Of a stretch of 23,389 bases of DNA, positions 15,128 through 22,754 are shown one piece after another (the first letter of the stretch is position 1; the number at the start of each line of letters is the position of its first letter). The stretch spans positions 1-23,389 of the forward strand of contig JAIRMS010000045.1 of NCBI GenBank assembly GCA_031258475.1, in the 5' to 3' direction. The notes below the pieces were generated by a model. That model made no database searches, was not told where the DNA came from, and was given only the letters and a program-made list of their open reading frames with translations. The position numbers and the translations under genes are program-made. The stretch comes from Holosporaceae bacterium. Lineage in GTDB: Bacteria; Pseudomonadota; Alphaproteobacteria; UBA3830.

Positions 15128-15311
15128 ACCTGTAATCCGAAACCTTTGCGTGGATCAATCCCGGAATCCCCAATGTAATGGACCTGTTCATGTATTTAAA
15201 ACCGCTAGAATCATCTAAGATCATTAAGTTAATCGTCGCGAAATGAGGAAGGTGTACGTAACCATCTTCATAGTTCGCGGTCCGGCATGCCCTCTCTCGT
15301 TCCGCCGATTG
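15128..15311. other. Intergenic region 3' of the minus-strand secreted gene
   Basis: No gene is supported. A fragment GATTGCTACTCTGGCAATGA (15308-15327) is a decayed version of the short ATTGCTTCG-GCAATGACG unit and contains the stop codon of the minus-strand gene. A 27-codon frame from ATG 15243 has no ribosome-binding site. Confidence 0.45.
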
Positions 15312-16178
15312 CTACTCTGGCAATGACGGGAAGTGGACCCGGAGGCGATCTTTGTTTCCGGAAGAACGCCGAGGGCTTGGCTTGACATGCTGGGTCGCGT
15401 CTTTCATAGGAGGCGCATGATTTGCGTCTGGATCTGTAATGGCAGTGTCTGGTTTTTTCATGGCTTGGCTCTGAGCTTCCAGAGGTTCCGGTGCCTCTGT
15501 GATTTGATCCGGTTTGAGGACACCACACAGACACATCTTTACCTGACACCAGCCCCAGGGATACTGCCTTTCTGCTGCCGTGATGTAGTCCAGGAGAGTG
15601 CGCCCCTCGAAGAGGCCACTTTCTCCGGTCCAAATGGAGTCGCCACGCCAAAACAAGGCTTGCTGCAGAACATACGTCACTGCCATGAGTGTGTCACGGC
15701 CTAGCGTTTCTTTTTGGGCCAACTTAGCGATTAGAGCGCTTAAATACATTGTATCTAGGGGAATGAGAATATACATAGCCACAAGCAACTGCGGTTTCCC
15801 TTCAAGTGCGGCAAGACACTTTAAAGGCTGTTTTTTCCCTCCGACAGTGGCACTCCCCAGCGTATCCTCATTAAATTCATTCGACAGATCATCTTCCCAG
15901 AGTTTTGCTAGTGTGGCATCATCACACTCATCACTTCGAATCATCTGTGCCACGTCGTTTGCTGACAGTTTTTTACCAGACCTCTCTCCTAACCTTCGCG
16001 TTGTTCCGCTGCTCGAATCCTTATGTACTTCTGGAAATTCCACGAAATATCCCCGTTTCAAAAGAGATCCACAGCCAGATCGCCCATCCTCATCTTCCAT
16101 CATCCCATCGCTGCCAAGAGCAGCAGCCAACATTCCGCAAAACACCACCGCTCTTACTGTTCCAATAGTTTTATCCAT
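15312..16178 (-). CDS. Putative secreted protein of unknown family
   Basis: I do not recognise the family. The 288-residue product has an N-terminal signal-peptide candidate (MDKTIGTVRAVVFCGMLAAA, cleavage perhaps after residue 22). A charged, Ser/Gly-rich stretch follows (about 25-75), then a compact central region (about 75-210) with LVAMYILIPLDTMYLSALIA and a Trp/Cys-rich segment (FWRGDSIWTGESGLFEG, YPWGWCQVKMCLCG). A proline-rich, polar C-terminal tail follows (about 215-288). GGAG ends 8-9 bases before ATG 16178. It starts 17 bases after the tpiA stop on the same strand and is probably cotranscribed. The last codons and stop lie in a fragment of the CGTCATTGC repeat unit, so the tail may be a repeat-derived extension or a truncation. 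The plus strand also has long open frames here, but they lack this support. Confidence 0.72.
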   Translation of the reverse strand: MDKTIGTVRAVVFCGMLAAALGSDGMMEDEDGRSGCGSLLKRGYFVEFPEVHKDSSSGTTRRLGERSGKKLSANDVAQMIRSDECDDATLAKLWEDDLSNEFNEDTLGSATVGGKKQPLKCLAALEGKPQLLVAMYILIPLDTMYLSALIAKLAQKETLGRDTLMAVTYVLQQALFWRGDSIWTGESGLFEGRTLLDYITAAERQYPWGWCQVKMCLCGVLKPDQITEAPEPLEAQSQAMKKPDTAITDPDANHAPPMKDATQHVKPSPRRSSGNKDRLRVHFPSLPE

Positions 16179-16195
16179 ATTTTAGTCTCCATGAT

Positions 16196-16897
16196 TTAAT
16201 GATTAAAAACTGCTCCAAACGCAACGATTTTTTTAAATTCGTCGATTTTTAGACTGGCTCCGCCAACGAGGAATCCGTCCACATTTTGACATGCCAGTAT
16301 CCGTTGCGCATTTTCCGAAGTAACGGATCCGCCGTATAACAGGGGCGCTTCGTCCCCAAGTAACTCTTTGATAAATGCAAAAATGGTCTCGATTTTCTCT
16401 TCGGTCGGAATTAGTCCCGTGCCAATGCTCCAGACCGGCTCGTAGGCGAAAATGGTGTCGCCCAGCGGACAGTCGTCCAGGAAAAAATCCAGCTGTCTGG
16501 ATATTGTTTCTTTCCAATTATCTCGATCTTCGATCTTTTCTCCAATGCAGACGATCGGAATGAGATCCTGCGCGACGGCGGCTTTCCATTTCTTGAAAAT
16601 CAGCTCGTCGTCCTCGCAGAAAATAGATCGTCTTTCCGAGTGTCCCAAAATAACATATTTACATCCGGCTTCTTTCAGCAGTTTCGGACTGTTTTCTCCG
16701 GTGAAAGCCCCATTTTCCTCGCAGAAACAGTTTTGAGCCCCGACACGGTGGCTGAAATTACCGAATCTCGAAATTAAAACGGCCGGAGGACAGACGACTA
16801 TGGTATTTGGAGAAGTTATCGTGTTTATTTCCTCTATAAATTCGTCTGCGAGATCAACCCCACCATTCATCTTCCAATTTGCCACAATGATTTTCAT
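16196..16897 (-). CDS. tpiA: Triosephosphate isomerase
   Basis: TpiA interconverts dihydroxyacetone phosphate and glyceraldehyde 3-phosphate in glycolysis. The 233-residue product is slightly shorter than the usual ~250. Catalytic residues are present: N7 and K9 in NWKMN, H86 in LGHSERR, and E153 in AYEPVWSIGTG, whose continuation is the phosphate-gripping loop 6. The phosphate-binding YGGSV and GFLVGGASL motifs follow. The open frame extends to 16909 (MEIF), but that ATG lies inside the ribosome-binding site; GGAG ends about 7 bases before ATG 16897, which gives the family start MKIIVANWKMN. It diverges from the PpiD-like gene over about 80 bases, an arrangement common in Alphaproteobacteria. 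Confidence 0.97.
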   Translation of the reverse strand: MKIIVANWKMNGGVDLADEFIEEINTITSPNTIVVCPPAVLISRFGNFSHRVGAQNCFCEENGAFTGENSPKLLKEAGCKYVILGHSERRSIFCEDDELIFKKWKAAVAQDLIPIVCIGEKIEDRDNWKETISRQLDFFLDDCPLGDTIFAYEPVWSIGTGLIPTEEKIETIFAFIKELLGDEAPLLYGGSVTSENAQRILACQNVDGFLVGGASLKIDEFKKIVAFGAVFNH

Positions 16898-16977
16898 AAA
16901 AATCTCCATCTGCTGGGTTGCCCATGAAGGCGAGTACTAATAATATAGACCGATATCTTAATTTATAGGAAAAAATT

Positions 16978-18618
16978 ATGCTTGCATTTATCAGAAGGCA
17001 TTCGAACTCAATTATCGTTAGGATTTTTCTAACGCTTCTTGCCCTGACCTTCGTTTTGTTTTTTGGAATTTCAGACGTTATACGAAGGCTCGCCGGAAAA
17101 GACTACGTGGTGAAAATTGGTAATGTGAAGATAAATCCATTCGATTTAAAAAATGAAAAAGCCAGAAGACTCGGCATGCTGCGCGGACGTGTGAAAGATG
17201 TAAACGAAAAAGATCTAACCGCCAATGTTCTACATCAGCTGATCTGGGAAAATATTGTTGATCAAGCCTCCAGAGAATACGGAATAATCGTCTCTGATGA
17301 AACCATGAAGAAATATATCAGCGGAATGAGTGTATTTCGCGACAAAGAAGGGCGTTTCAACGCAAATATGCTGCGCGGATTTTTGCAGAGAATTCAGGTC
17401 CCCGAGGCCATGTTTCTGGAAGCGTCAAAAAAAGATATTAAGAATGCTTTGATAAAAGCTCCGTTTGCGTACATTTCCGTAGTGGGCGAACTTGACCAGT
17501 TTGTACGTGCCAATCTTGAAAAAAGAAAGCTTTCCATTGTTGAGCTAAGGCCGTCCTCATTTGATATTTCAGAAATTCCAACCAAAGAAATGCTGGAGGA
17601 GTTTTATAGCAACAATCCAGATTTATTCACCATAGAGGAAACTCGGTCTTTCAGAATTCTAGAATTAGGAGAATCGTTAATCGAGGAAAATATTCAAATT
17701 CCAGAAGAAGAAATAAAAGACGCCTATGATCGTTCTGCTGAAAAAGAAGATCGTTCCTACGACAATATGAAAAAGGAACTTGAGGCCAACCTGAAGCAGG
17801 AAAAAATACAGAGTGAAATCAACGAAGTTACGCGTCAAATCGAGGACGCATTGATGGCTGGAGATGACGTGGCTGAAGTTGCAAAAAAATTTCATCTAAA
17901 CGTCGTCGCCATCGAATCGGTAAGTTCCGATAATAAAAACGAGCGATCAAACGAGGTGATAAAACTTCCATACAAAGACGATGTTCTGGCGGTGGCTTTC
18001 TCCATTGACGAAGGAACCGACAGCTCCTTTTCAGAAGCTCTCGACGAGGAGAAGAACAAAGTGTATTGGCTGCTGCATGTGGATAGCATAGCTCCAAAAC
18101 ACATCGCCACTTTTGAAAAATCCCAGGATAAAGTACTAAAAAAATGGAAAATCAATAAACAGCACGAAGCGGCTCTGGAATTGGCTTCCAATTTTATCAC
18201 ACAGGTTAAAGAGGGAAATGATCTGGAGAAATTGGCCAAAGAAAATGGACGTGTTCACAGCCTGACCCAGTCCTTCGATAGATACGGAAAGCTGGAGGAT
18301 GAAAAAAATAAAAATTTCAAAAACACCATCGAAAAAATCCATGAAGACGCCTTCGCTTTGGAAAAATCCGAGGCGAACTTTAAGGAAATAGACGGCGTAG
18401 TCGTTGTTTATCAGGTAAAAAACATTATTTCTCCGAAAGAAATAGACCAAAAGGACGATGCTAAATATAAAAATGAACTACGTGTCGAAATGATCGACGA
18501 TATGTATCAGCAGCTTGTGGGATATCTATCCAAGAAATACGAAATAAAGGTTAATTACGAATTGCTGAAAGAAATTAACGAGGAAGTAAATCAAAACTCG
18601 CTGGAAGAGATTTTCTGA
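16978..18618 (+). CDS. PpiD-like periplasmic folding factor lacking a clear parvulin domain
   Basis: PpiD-type proteins are inner-membrane anchored with a periplasmic SurA-like chaperone region, and help newly exported proteins near SecYEG. The 546-residue product has a basic N-terminus, one transmembrane helix (about 12-32), then a SurA_N-like region (about 35-200; LHQLIWENIVDQASREYGI, FRDKEGRFN). In typical alphaproteobacterial homologues a PpiC parvulin domain follows FT-PE-R. Here FTIEETRSFRILEL (about 217-230) and a short charged link (AYDRSAEKEDRS, 249-260) pass directly into the post-parvulin helix (YDNMKKELEANLKQEKIQ), so the prolyl isomerase domain seems to be missing. The remaining ~290 residues are charged and helical. 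AGGA ends 7-8 bases before ATG 16978. Function as a chaperone without isomerase activity is inferred. Confidence 0.85.
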   Translation: MLAFIRRHSNSIIVRIFLTLLALTFVLFFGISDVIRRLAGKDYVVKIGNVKINPFDLKNEKARRLGMLRGRVKDVNEKDLTANVLHQLIWENIVDQASREYGIIVSDETMKKYISGMSVFRDKEGRFNANMLRGFLQRIQVPEAMFLEASKKDIKNALIKAPFAYISVVGELDQFVRANLEKRKLSIVELRPSSFDISEIPTKEMLEEFYSNNPDLFTIEETRSFRILELGESLIEENIQIPEEEIKDAYDRSAEKEDRSYDNMKKELEANLKQEKIQSEINEVTRQIEDALMAGDDVAEVAKKFHLNVVAIESVSSDNKNERSNEVIKLPYKDDVLAVAFSIDEGTDSSFSEALDEEKNKVYWLLHVDSIAPKHIATFEKSQDKVLKKWKINKQHEAALELASNFITQVKEGNDLEKLAKENGRVHSLTQSFDRYGKLEDEKNKNFKNTIEKIHEDAFALEKSEANFKEIDGVVVVYQVKNIISPKEIDQKDDAKYKNELRVEMIDDMYQQLVGYLSKKYEIKVNYELLKEINEEVNQNSLEEIF

Positions 18619-18665
18619 GAGGGAAGTTGTCTGATTTGCCGCAAAGAGGATGAGATCGGAACGAA

Positions 18666-18696
18666 CCATGGGAAATGGGTCATTTATTTCCCATGG
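18666..18696. repeat. Perfect 11-bp inverted repeat between convergent genes
   Basis: CCATGGGAAAT (18666-18676) and ATTTCCCATGG (18686-18696) are exact inverse complements around a 9-base loop. It lies 47 bases after the ppiD-like stop and 160 bases after the convergent cca stop. No T tract follows on either strand, so it is not a standard intrinsic terminator, though it could stabilise both 3' ends. Confidence 0.7.
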
Positions 18697-18706
18697 GCAG
18701 GTGACA

Positions 18707-18830
18707 TATACACGATTCGTTATGATAATACACAACATATAGCGTCAGCCACGGAGTCAAACTTCATTTTAAGTGATTTGATTTTTCTTTTCAGCTAGCT
18801 CCCAAAATGTCCGATGGGATCCAGATCCCT
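18707..18830 (-). mobile_element. Solo relic of an IS630-family element 3' end
   Basis: The segment from TATACACGATTCGTTATGAT onward aligns with 22742-22865, the 3' end of the IS630-type transposase, with scattered mismatches. On the minus strand it still encodes recognisable C-terminal transposase sequence (DPIGHFGS, a stop, then LKRKIKSLKMKFDS and VADAICCVLS, then stop). The rest of the element is gone and cca ends 29 bases to the right. It shows that this IS has moved and decayed in the genome more than once. Confidence 0.8.
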
Positions 18831-18858
18831 TGAGCATGGAGTACCCCCATATAAAATT

Positions 18859-20061
18859 TCACAGCTCGTCCAGGTATTTTTCTGCGAATTCTATGCATTC
18901 CCCGTGGGAAACTGGATTTTCTATCCAAAATTTTTTCGCGGCCATCATAATTAATTTCAGTTCTTCATCTGTTAGATTATATCTTTCCAGATCTCGGGCT
19001 CTTAGTTTAAAATCTGCGTCTTCAGATTGGCAGAAATCCAGGGTTTTTTTCAAAAAATCCTTTGTATCACATGGATTTTGAGAATTGTTCAAGTATGAAT
19101 TCACCGCCCAAAATTTCACATAAAATGATCTGTATTCTTTTCGAATTTGCTTCAGTTGCTGGAATACCTGTCGCCGATCCACAGGTTTTAGTTTGATCCT
19201 TTCTTTAACTACTCTGGGAAAGTTATACATGTCGATTAATTCGTTGGAATCGGAAAATTTTAACAGTATCGCCAGTCTTTCGATGTTTGATAACGATTCA
19301 AATATTCCGAGCTTTTCGCAAATTTCGAGCGAGTTGAATTTTAATGAAAACAACTCGTTTAGAATTTCCCACATCGGAGGAATGATCTTGTATGAATCAT
19401 CAATTTCAAAAATTTTTAGAAGCTCGGACACGATTCTTTCGCTCGAGAGGATGGAAACGCCATTTTTTAGTTCCGCTATGGTGTTGAGATATTCCTGATT
19501 GCACTCGTAATTTCCGTAGGATGCAACAAATCTGAAATATCGCAAAATTCTCAGATAATCTTCGGAGATTCTCTCCCGAGCGTTTCCTATAAATCGGATA
19601 TTACCTGTGGAAATATCCTCAATTCCGGAGTGATAATCGTAAATTTTCTGATTTTTATCCATATAGATGGCGTTGATCGTAAAATCTCGACGACGGGAAT
19701 CAGCCTCAAATGATTTTGAAAATTTCACCTTTGCATGTCGACCAAAAGTCTCGACATCTTCGCGCAGCGTGGTAATTTCGTACGATCTACTGTTTCGCAG
19801 AATCAGTACCGATCCGTATCTTATCCCGATTGGCACCATGACCAATTTGTGTCGCGCGCAGATATCGGAAATTTCCGCCACAGTCGCGGTGGTTGCTATG
19901 TCTATGTCCGAGATTTCTTTTTTCAAAAGAAAATTTCTCACAGCCCCGCCAACAACGCGAGTTTCGTATCCGCATTTTTCGAACAGATCTAGAATAAAAA
20001 ATGTATTCTCATCAATTGGGGAATTATTTTTTAAACGACCCATTGTTTTGACGTTCGACAT
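18859..20061 (-). CDS. cca: CCA tRNA nucleotidyltransferase (class II)
   Basis: The enzyme adds or repairs the 3' CCA of tRNAs using CTP and ATP. The 400-residue product has the class II nucleotidyltransferase order: GGAVRN (38-43), the metal-binding DID at 52-54, ITTLREDV--FGRHA (about 97-110), SRRRDFTINAIYMD (122-135) and the ERISEDYLRILRYFRF nucleotide-selection/neck region (163-178). A helical body and tail complete the length. Poly(A) polymerase is a close relative, but the alphaproteobacterial CCA enzyme is the nearest pattern. Both tRNAs in this window already encode CCA, so the role here is probably repair or serving other tRNAs. AGGA precedes ATG 20061 by about 8 bases. It diverges from xseB with 39 bases between starts. 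Confidence 0.93.
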   Translation of the reverse strand: MSNVKTMGRLKNNSPIDENTFFILDLFEKCGYETRVVGGAVRNFLLKKEISDIDIATTATVAEISDICARHKLVMVPIGIRYGSVLILRNSRSYEITTLREDVETFGRHAKVKFSKSFEADSRRRDFTINAIYMDKNQKIYDYHSGIEDISTGNIRFIGNARERISEDYLRILRYFRFVASYGNYECNQEYLNTIAELKNGVSILSSERIVSELLKIFEIDDSYKIIPPMWEILNELFSLKFNSLEICEKLGIFESLSNIERLAILLKFSDSNELIDMYNFPRVVKERIKLKPVDRRQVFQQLKQIRKEYRSFYVKFWAVNSYLNNSQNPCDTKDFLKKTLDFCQSEDADFKLRARDLERYNLTDEELKLIMMAAKKFWIENPVSHGECIEFAEKYLDEL

Positions 20062-20100
20062 TTATGTATCCTATAGAGCAATTTTTAGAAAGAATATAGC

Positions 20101-20340
20101 ATGATATCCAATGAAGACATAAATCAAATGGAATTTGAGCAAGCCTTAAAAGAGCTCGAAGATATTGTGAAAATTTTGGAGGAAGGCAAATCCTCACTCA
20201 CCGAATCCGTGAATCTGTACGAACGCGGCACTTTACTAAGAAAACGGTGCGACGCCATATTAGAATCGGTACAGTTAAGAATTAATCAAATATCTTTTGA
20301 TAGAGATGGAACAATAAAACAGAGTGAAGTGGAGCTGTAA
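20101..20340 (+). CDS. xseB: Exodeoxyribonuclease VII small subunit
   Basis: XseB binds XseA to form exonuclease VII, which degrades single-stranded DNA. The 79-residue product has the family length and helical-hairpin signature: FEQALKELEDIVKILEEGKS, LTESVNLYERG, and RCDAILESVQLRINQI. The Shine-Dalgarno before ATG 20101 is weak (AGAAAG, 8 bases upstream). The stop TAA is followed directly by the ATG of the YggT-family gene, so translation is probably coupled. xseA is not in the window. Confidence 0.93.
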   Translation: MISNEDINQMEFEQALKELEDIVKILEEGKSSLTESVNLYERGTLLRKRCDAILESVQLRINQISFDRDGTIKQSEVEL

Positions 20341-20646
20341 ATGGATATCATCTGTGTTCCGATATTGCTGTTGATCAAAGCCGTGGTTGGCTTCTCCATA
20401 GTTATGGTGGTGTCAGATGTGATAATGAGCTGGATTTCGATAACAAATATCCTGAACAAGAACAATCAATTTATTTATATGGTTACGAACTCTCTTTCGG
20501 CGGTGTCGGCGTTTCTCCTTGGCCCAATTAGGAGGAGAATGCCATGTAATATGGGATCATTGGATCTTTCTCCGGTCGTGTTTATTTTGTTGGCGTCCTA
20601 TGTCGAATGGGTTGTGGATCGAATTCTTTTGCGGTTTGCAATGTAA
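20341..20646 (+). CDS. yggT: YggT-family integral membrane protein
   Basis: The 101-residue product has two hydrophobic segments (about 5-28 and 76-97) and the family block GPIRRRMPCNMGSLDLSPVV between them, matching the P-RR-P---G-DLSP motif of YggT/Ycf19 proteins. These small membrane proteins are linked to cell division, cell shape and osmotic tolerance in various bacteria, but the biochemical role is unknown. It starts on the base after the xseB stop and folD starts 14 bases after its own stop, so the three are one transcription unit. Confidence 0.9.
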   Translation: MDIICVPILLLIKAVVGFSIVMVVSDVIMSWISITNILNKNNQFIYMVTNSLSAVSAFLLGPIRRRMPCNMGSLDLSPVVFILLASYVEWVVDRILLRFAM

Positions 20647-20660
20647 CCCGGGGATGGCCT

Positions 20661-21500
20661 ATGGCGAAAATAATAAATGGGAAGGAAATCGCAGAAAAGT
20701 TCCGCAATCAAATAAAAGAAAGAGCGATTGAGATCAAGAAACGCGGGATCGAGCCACATATTGCGTTAATAAACACGGGGGACGATCCAGCGAGTAAAAT
20801 ATACATAGCCGGAAAAGAAAAGTTGGCCGCATCGGTTGGTATTTCTTCAACTGTCCACAAATTTAGTAATGACACAGAAGAAAATGAAATAGCGGAATTG
20901 ATAGAAAAGCTAAACGGCGATGAAAAAACTCATGCTATTTTGCTGCAGTCGCCGCTGCCTAGGCACCTTCAATTTCGCAGGCTGGTCGATTTGATTCATC
21001 CAAGTAAAGACGTCGATGGATTGACCACTCTGAATCAGGGGAAATTATTCACCGGCGAGCCAACGGTGGCTCCTTGCACTCCGCTGGGAGTTTTGCATTT
21101 ACTGCACACTGTCCATGAAAATATCGCCGGATTGCACGCCGTGGTTTTGGGAAGATCGTCCATCGTAGGGAAGCCTCTGGCCCAATTGCTATTAAACGCC
21201 AATTGTACAGTTACACTGCTCCATTCATATTCCAAAGATCCTCCGGACATATGCAAAACGGCCGACCTGCTGATCAGCGCCGTGGGAAAGCCGCTCTTCA
21301 TCGGAAGCGAATTCGTAAAACCGGGAGCCACGGTCATAGACGTGGGAATAAGCAGAATAGATGGATCAAAAAAAATCGTCGGGGATGTGGATTTCGAAGA
21401 AGTATCCAGAGTCGCCGGAGCTATTACTCCGGTGCCAAACGGAGTTGGACCGATGACCATCGCCTACCTTATGCATAATACGTTAGGTCTAGTCGTATAG
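20661..21500 (+). CDS. folD: Bifunctional methylenetetrahydrofolate dehydrogenase/cyclohydrolase
   Basis: FolD converts 5,10-methylene-THF to 10-formyl-THF using NADP, supplying one-carbon units for purines and fMet-tRNA. The 279-residue product carries SKIYIAGKEKLAASVGI with the active-site Tyr48 and Lys52, LLQSPLPRHL, SKDVDGLT, PCTPLGVLHLL, the Rossmann segment VVLGRSSIVGKPLAQLLL, and GAITPVPNGVGPMTIAYLM near the end. The open frame reaches back to 20607 within yggT, but ATG 20661 gives the family N-terminus (MAKIINGKEIAEKFR) and has GGGGA 7 bases upstream. Confidence 0.97.
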   Translation: MAKIINGKEIAEKFRNQIKERAIEIKKRGIEPHIALINTGDDPASKIYIAGKEKLAASVGISSTVHKFSNDTEENEIAELIEKLNGDEKTHAILLQSPLPRHLQFRRLVDLIHPSKDVDGLTTLNQGKLFTGEPTVAPCTPLGVLHLLHTVHENIAGLHAVVLGRSSIVGKPLAQLLLNANCTVTLLHSYSKDPPDICKTADLLISAVGKPLFIGSEFVKPGATVIDVGISRIDGSKKIVGDVDFEEVSRVAGAITPVPNGVGPMTIAYLMHNTLGLVV

Positions 21501-21559
21501 TCACATATTGTGGAGAGATAGGAGAGATATATCGGACTCTCTTTAATCGGTGGCTGAAT

Positions 21560-21597
21560 TCTCCGCCTCTTGCGCCGGAGATCATTTGTTTTTAAAA
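21560..21597 (+). terminator. Possible terminator after folD
   Basis: TCTCCG (21560-21565) pairs with CGGAGA (21576-21581) around a 10-base loop, followed after a few bases by TTTGTTTTT. It lies 60 bases after the folD stop. The T-rich tract begins 3-4 bases after the stem rather than directly, so the call is tentative. Confidence 0.4.
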
Positions 21598-21672
21598 AAA
21601 TTTTATTTTTTTACTAAAAATTAACAAATTTCCCGTAAACTCGACGAAAATATAACAAGATGGAGCATAAAA

Positions 21673-22509
21673 ATGAGAAAAATTATTACCTATGAAATGA
21701 TCGCAGTAGGGTTTTTTGTGTTTTCAGGCGTTTCAGAAGAATCAGCAGCATTTCTAAAGATAGGTAGAAGCTCGACTATGACAAGCGATATGGGAGCTGC
21801 CTATGGACTTGGAGTAAAGTCGAGCTTAAATGAAGCGATAACAAGAGTTGAAAAAAGGATCAATTTCCTAAAAAAAATTGCGGAAAGCCTGAAAGATCTG
21901 AACGCGAAGTGCTATGAGTTCGTCGATAAAGAAACTCTGACGAAAATAGATGCCAAAATAAAGGATTTGATTTCACTGAAAGAGGTGCTGGAACTTATTC
22001 GTGACTCCAAAAGAGAAAAAATAGAAAAACTGAAGCCGGTGATTGTCGATTTAAATGTCGTGCATGAGACGTTGGAAAAAGTTTTGGAAGAAGCGGATAT
22101 GGTTTTGGCTGCCATGGGAGAAAAGGAAAATTCTGAACATAAAGGTCCATATGGAACTGAAGGTGAAGATTATGAGGCGTCGAGAAATGATGCTCCTCCT
22201 TCTCAGGTCAATGATAATAAAATAAAGGACAAGGATGTGAAAAAAGCGATGAAAGCCTATAAAGAAGCTCAAGAAAAAATGAAATCGAGTACGGAGGGAT
22301 TCTGTTCGAAAATTAGAAAATTCATATCCAGTGTGAAAGATATAGAGTATCGGACTATTCCAATCCTAAAACTAAAAATTACTAGAAAAGAAGTGGAAGG
22401 CAATAAATCTATTGAGGCAGTGGAAGAAACTATGAAAAACCTGTTTGATCTGAACCAGCAAACAAAAGACTTTTGTGAAAAAATGGGAGCGGAGTTTAAG
22501 GAGAGCTGA
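21673..22509 (+). CDS. Putative secreted coiled-coil protein of unknown family
   Basis: I do not recognise the family. The 278-residue product has a signal-peptide candidate (MRKIITYEMIAVGFFVFSGV, with a likely cleavage near SAA at about 24-26). A Lys/Glu-rich helical region follows (about 50-150) with heptad-like hydrophobic spacing (SLNEAITRVEKRINFLKKIA, ISLKEVLELIRDSKREKIEK). A polar, unstructured linker comes next (about 152-185, GPYGTEGEDYEASRND), then a second helical region (about 187-278). GGAG ends 8 bases before ATG 21673. Repeat copy E starts 22 bases after the stop. It shares architecture, not obvious sequence, with the secreted proteins at 14036 and 15312; a host-directed or envelope role is only a guess. 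Confidence 0.75.
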   Translation: MRKIITYEMIAVGFFVFSGVSEESAAFLKIGRSSTMTSDMGAAYGLGVKSSLNEAITRVEKRINFLKKIAESLKDLNAKCYEFVDKETLTKIDAKIKDLISLKEVLELIRDSKREKIEKLKPVIVDLNVVHETLEKVLEEADMVLAAMGEKENSEHKGPYGTEGEDYEASRNDAPPSQVNDNKIKDKDVKKAMKAYKEAQEKMKSSTEGFCSKIRKFISSVKDIEYRTIPILKLKITRKEVEGNKSIEAVEETMKNLFDLNQQTKDFCEKMGAEFKES

Positions 22510-22531
22510 ACAGGAGTAGTCTCCCTCTATA

Positions 22532-22560
22532 TACATGGACTACTTTGAAAGTGAGCGGTG
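22532..22560 (+). repeat. Dispersed repeat, copy E (short, 3' of the 21673 gene)
   Basis: TACATGGACTACTTTGAAAG followed by TGAGCGGTG matches the first ~28 bases of copies A and B with three or four changes. The rest of the repeat is absent. It begins 22 bases after the stop codon, in the gene's sense. Confidence 0.65.
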
Positions 22561-22754
22561 TATTATACCATTCCTCATTTCAACTATCGAAATAATACGT
22601 TGTTTTTCAGCGCCCGCAAGCCATCTTTTCGATAATTAAAAATGACGTTTGGTATTAGTTCACCACGGACGAGACTTTTCGAGAGTGCTTATTGGAGAGA
22701 ATATATGGAAAAAATCTTGAGAGACCGTAAGATATTTTGTGTATACACGCTTCG

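Noticed and set aside
15243..15326. 27-codon plus-strand frame starting MRKVYVTIFIVRG
   Set aside because: It has no ribosome-binding site and runs through a decayed repeat unit into the 3' end of the opposite gene.
15598..16185. Plus-strand open frame of 195 codons opposite the minus-strand secreted gene
   Set aside because: It has no Shine-Dalgarno and a composition typical of a reverse-strand shadow; the minus-strand gene has a good ribosome-binding site and a signal peptide.
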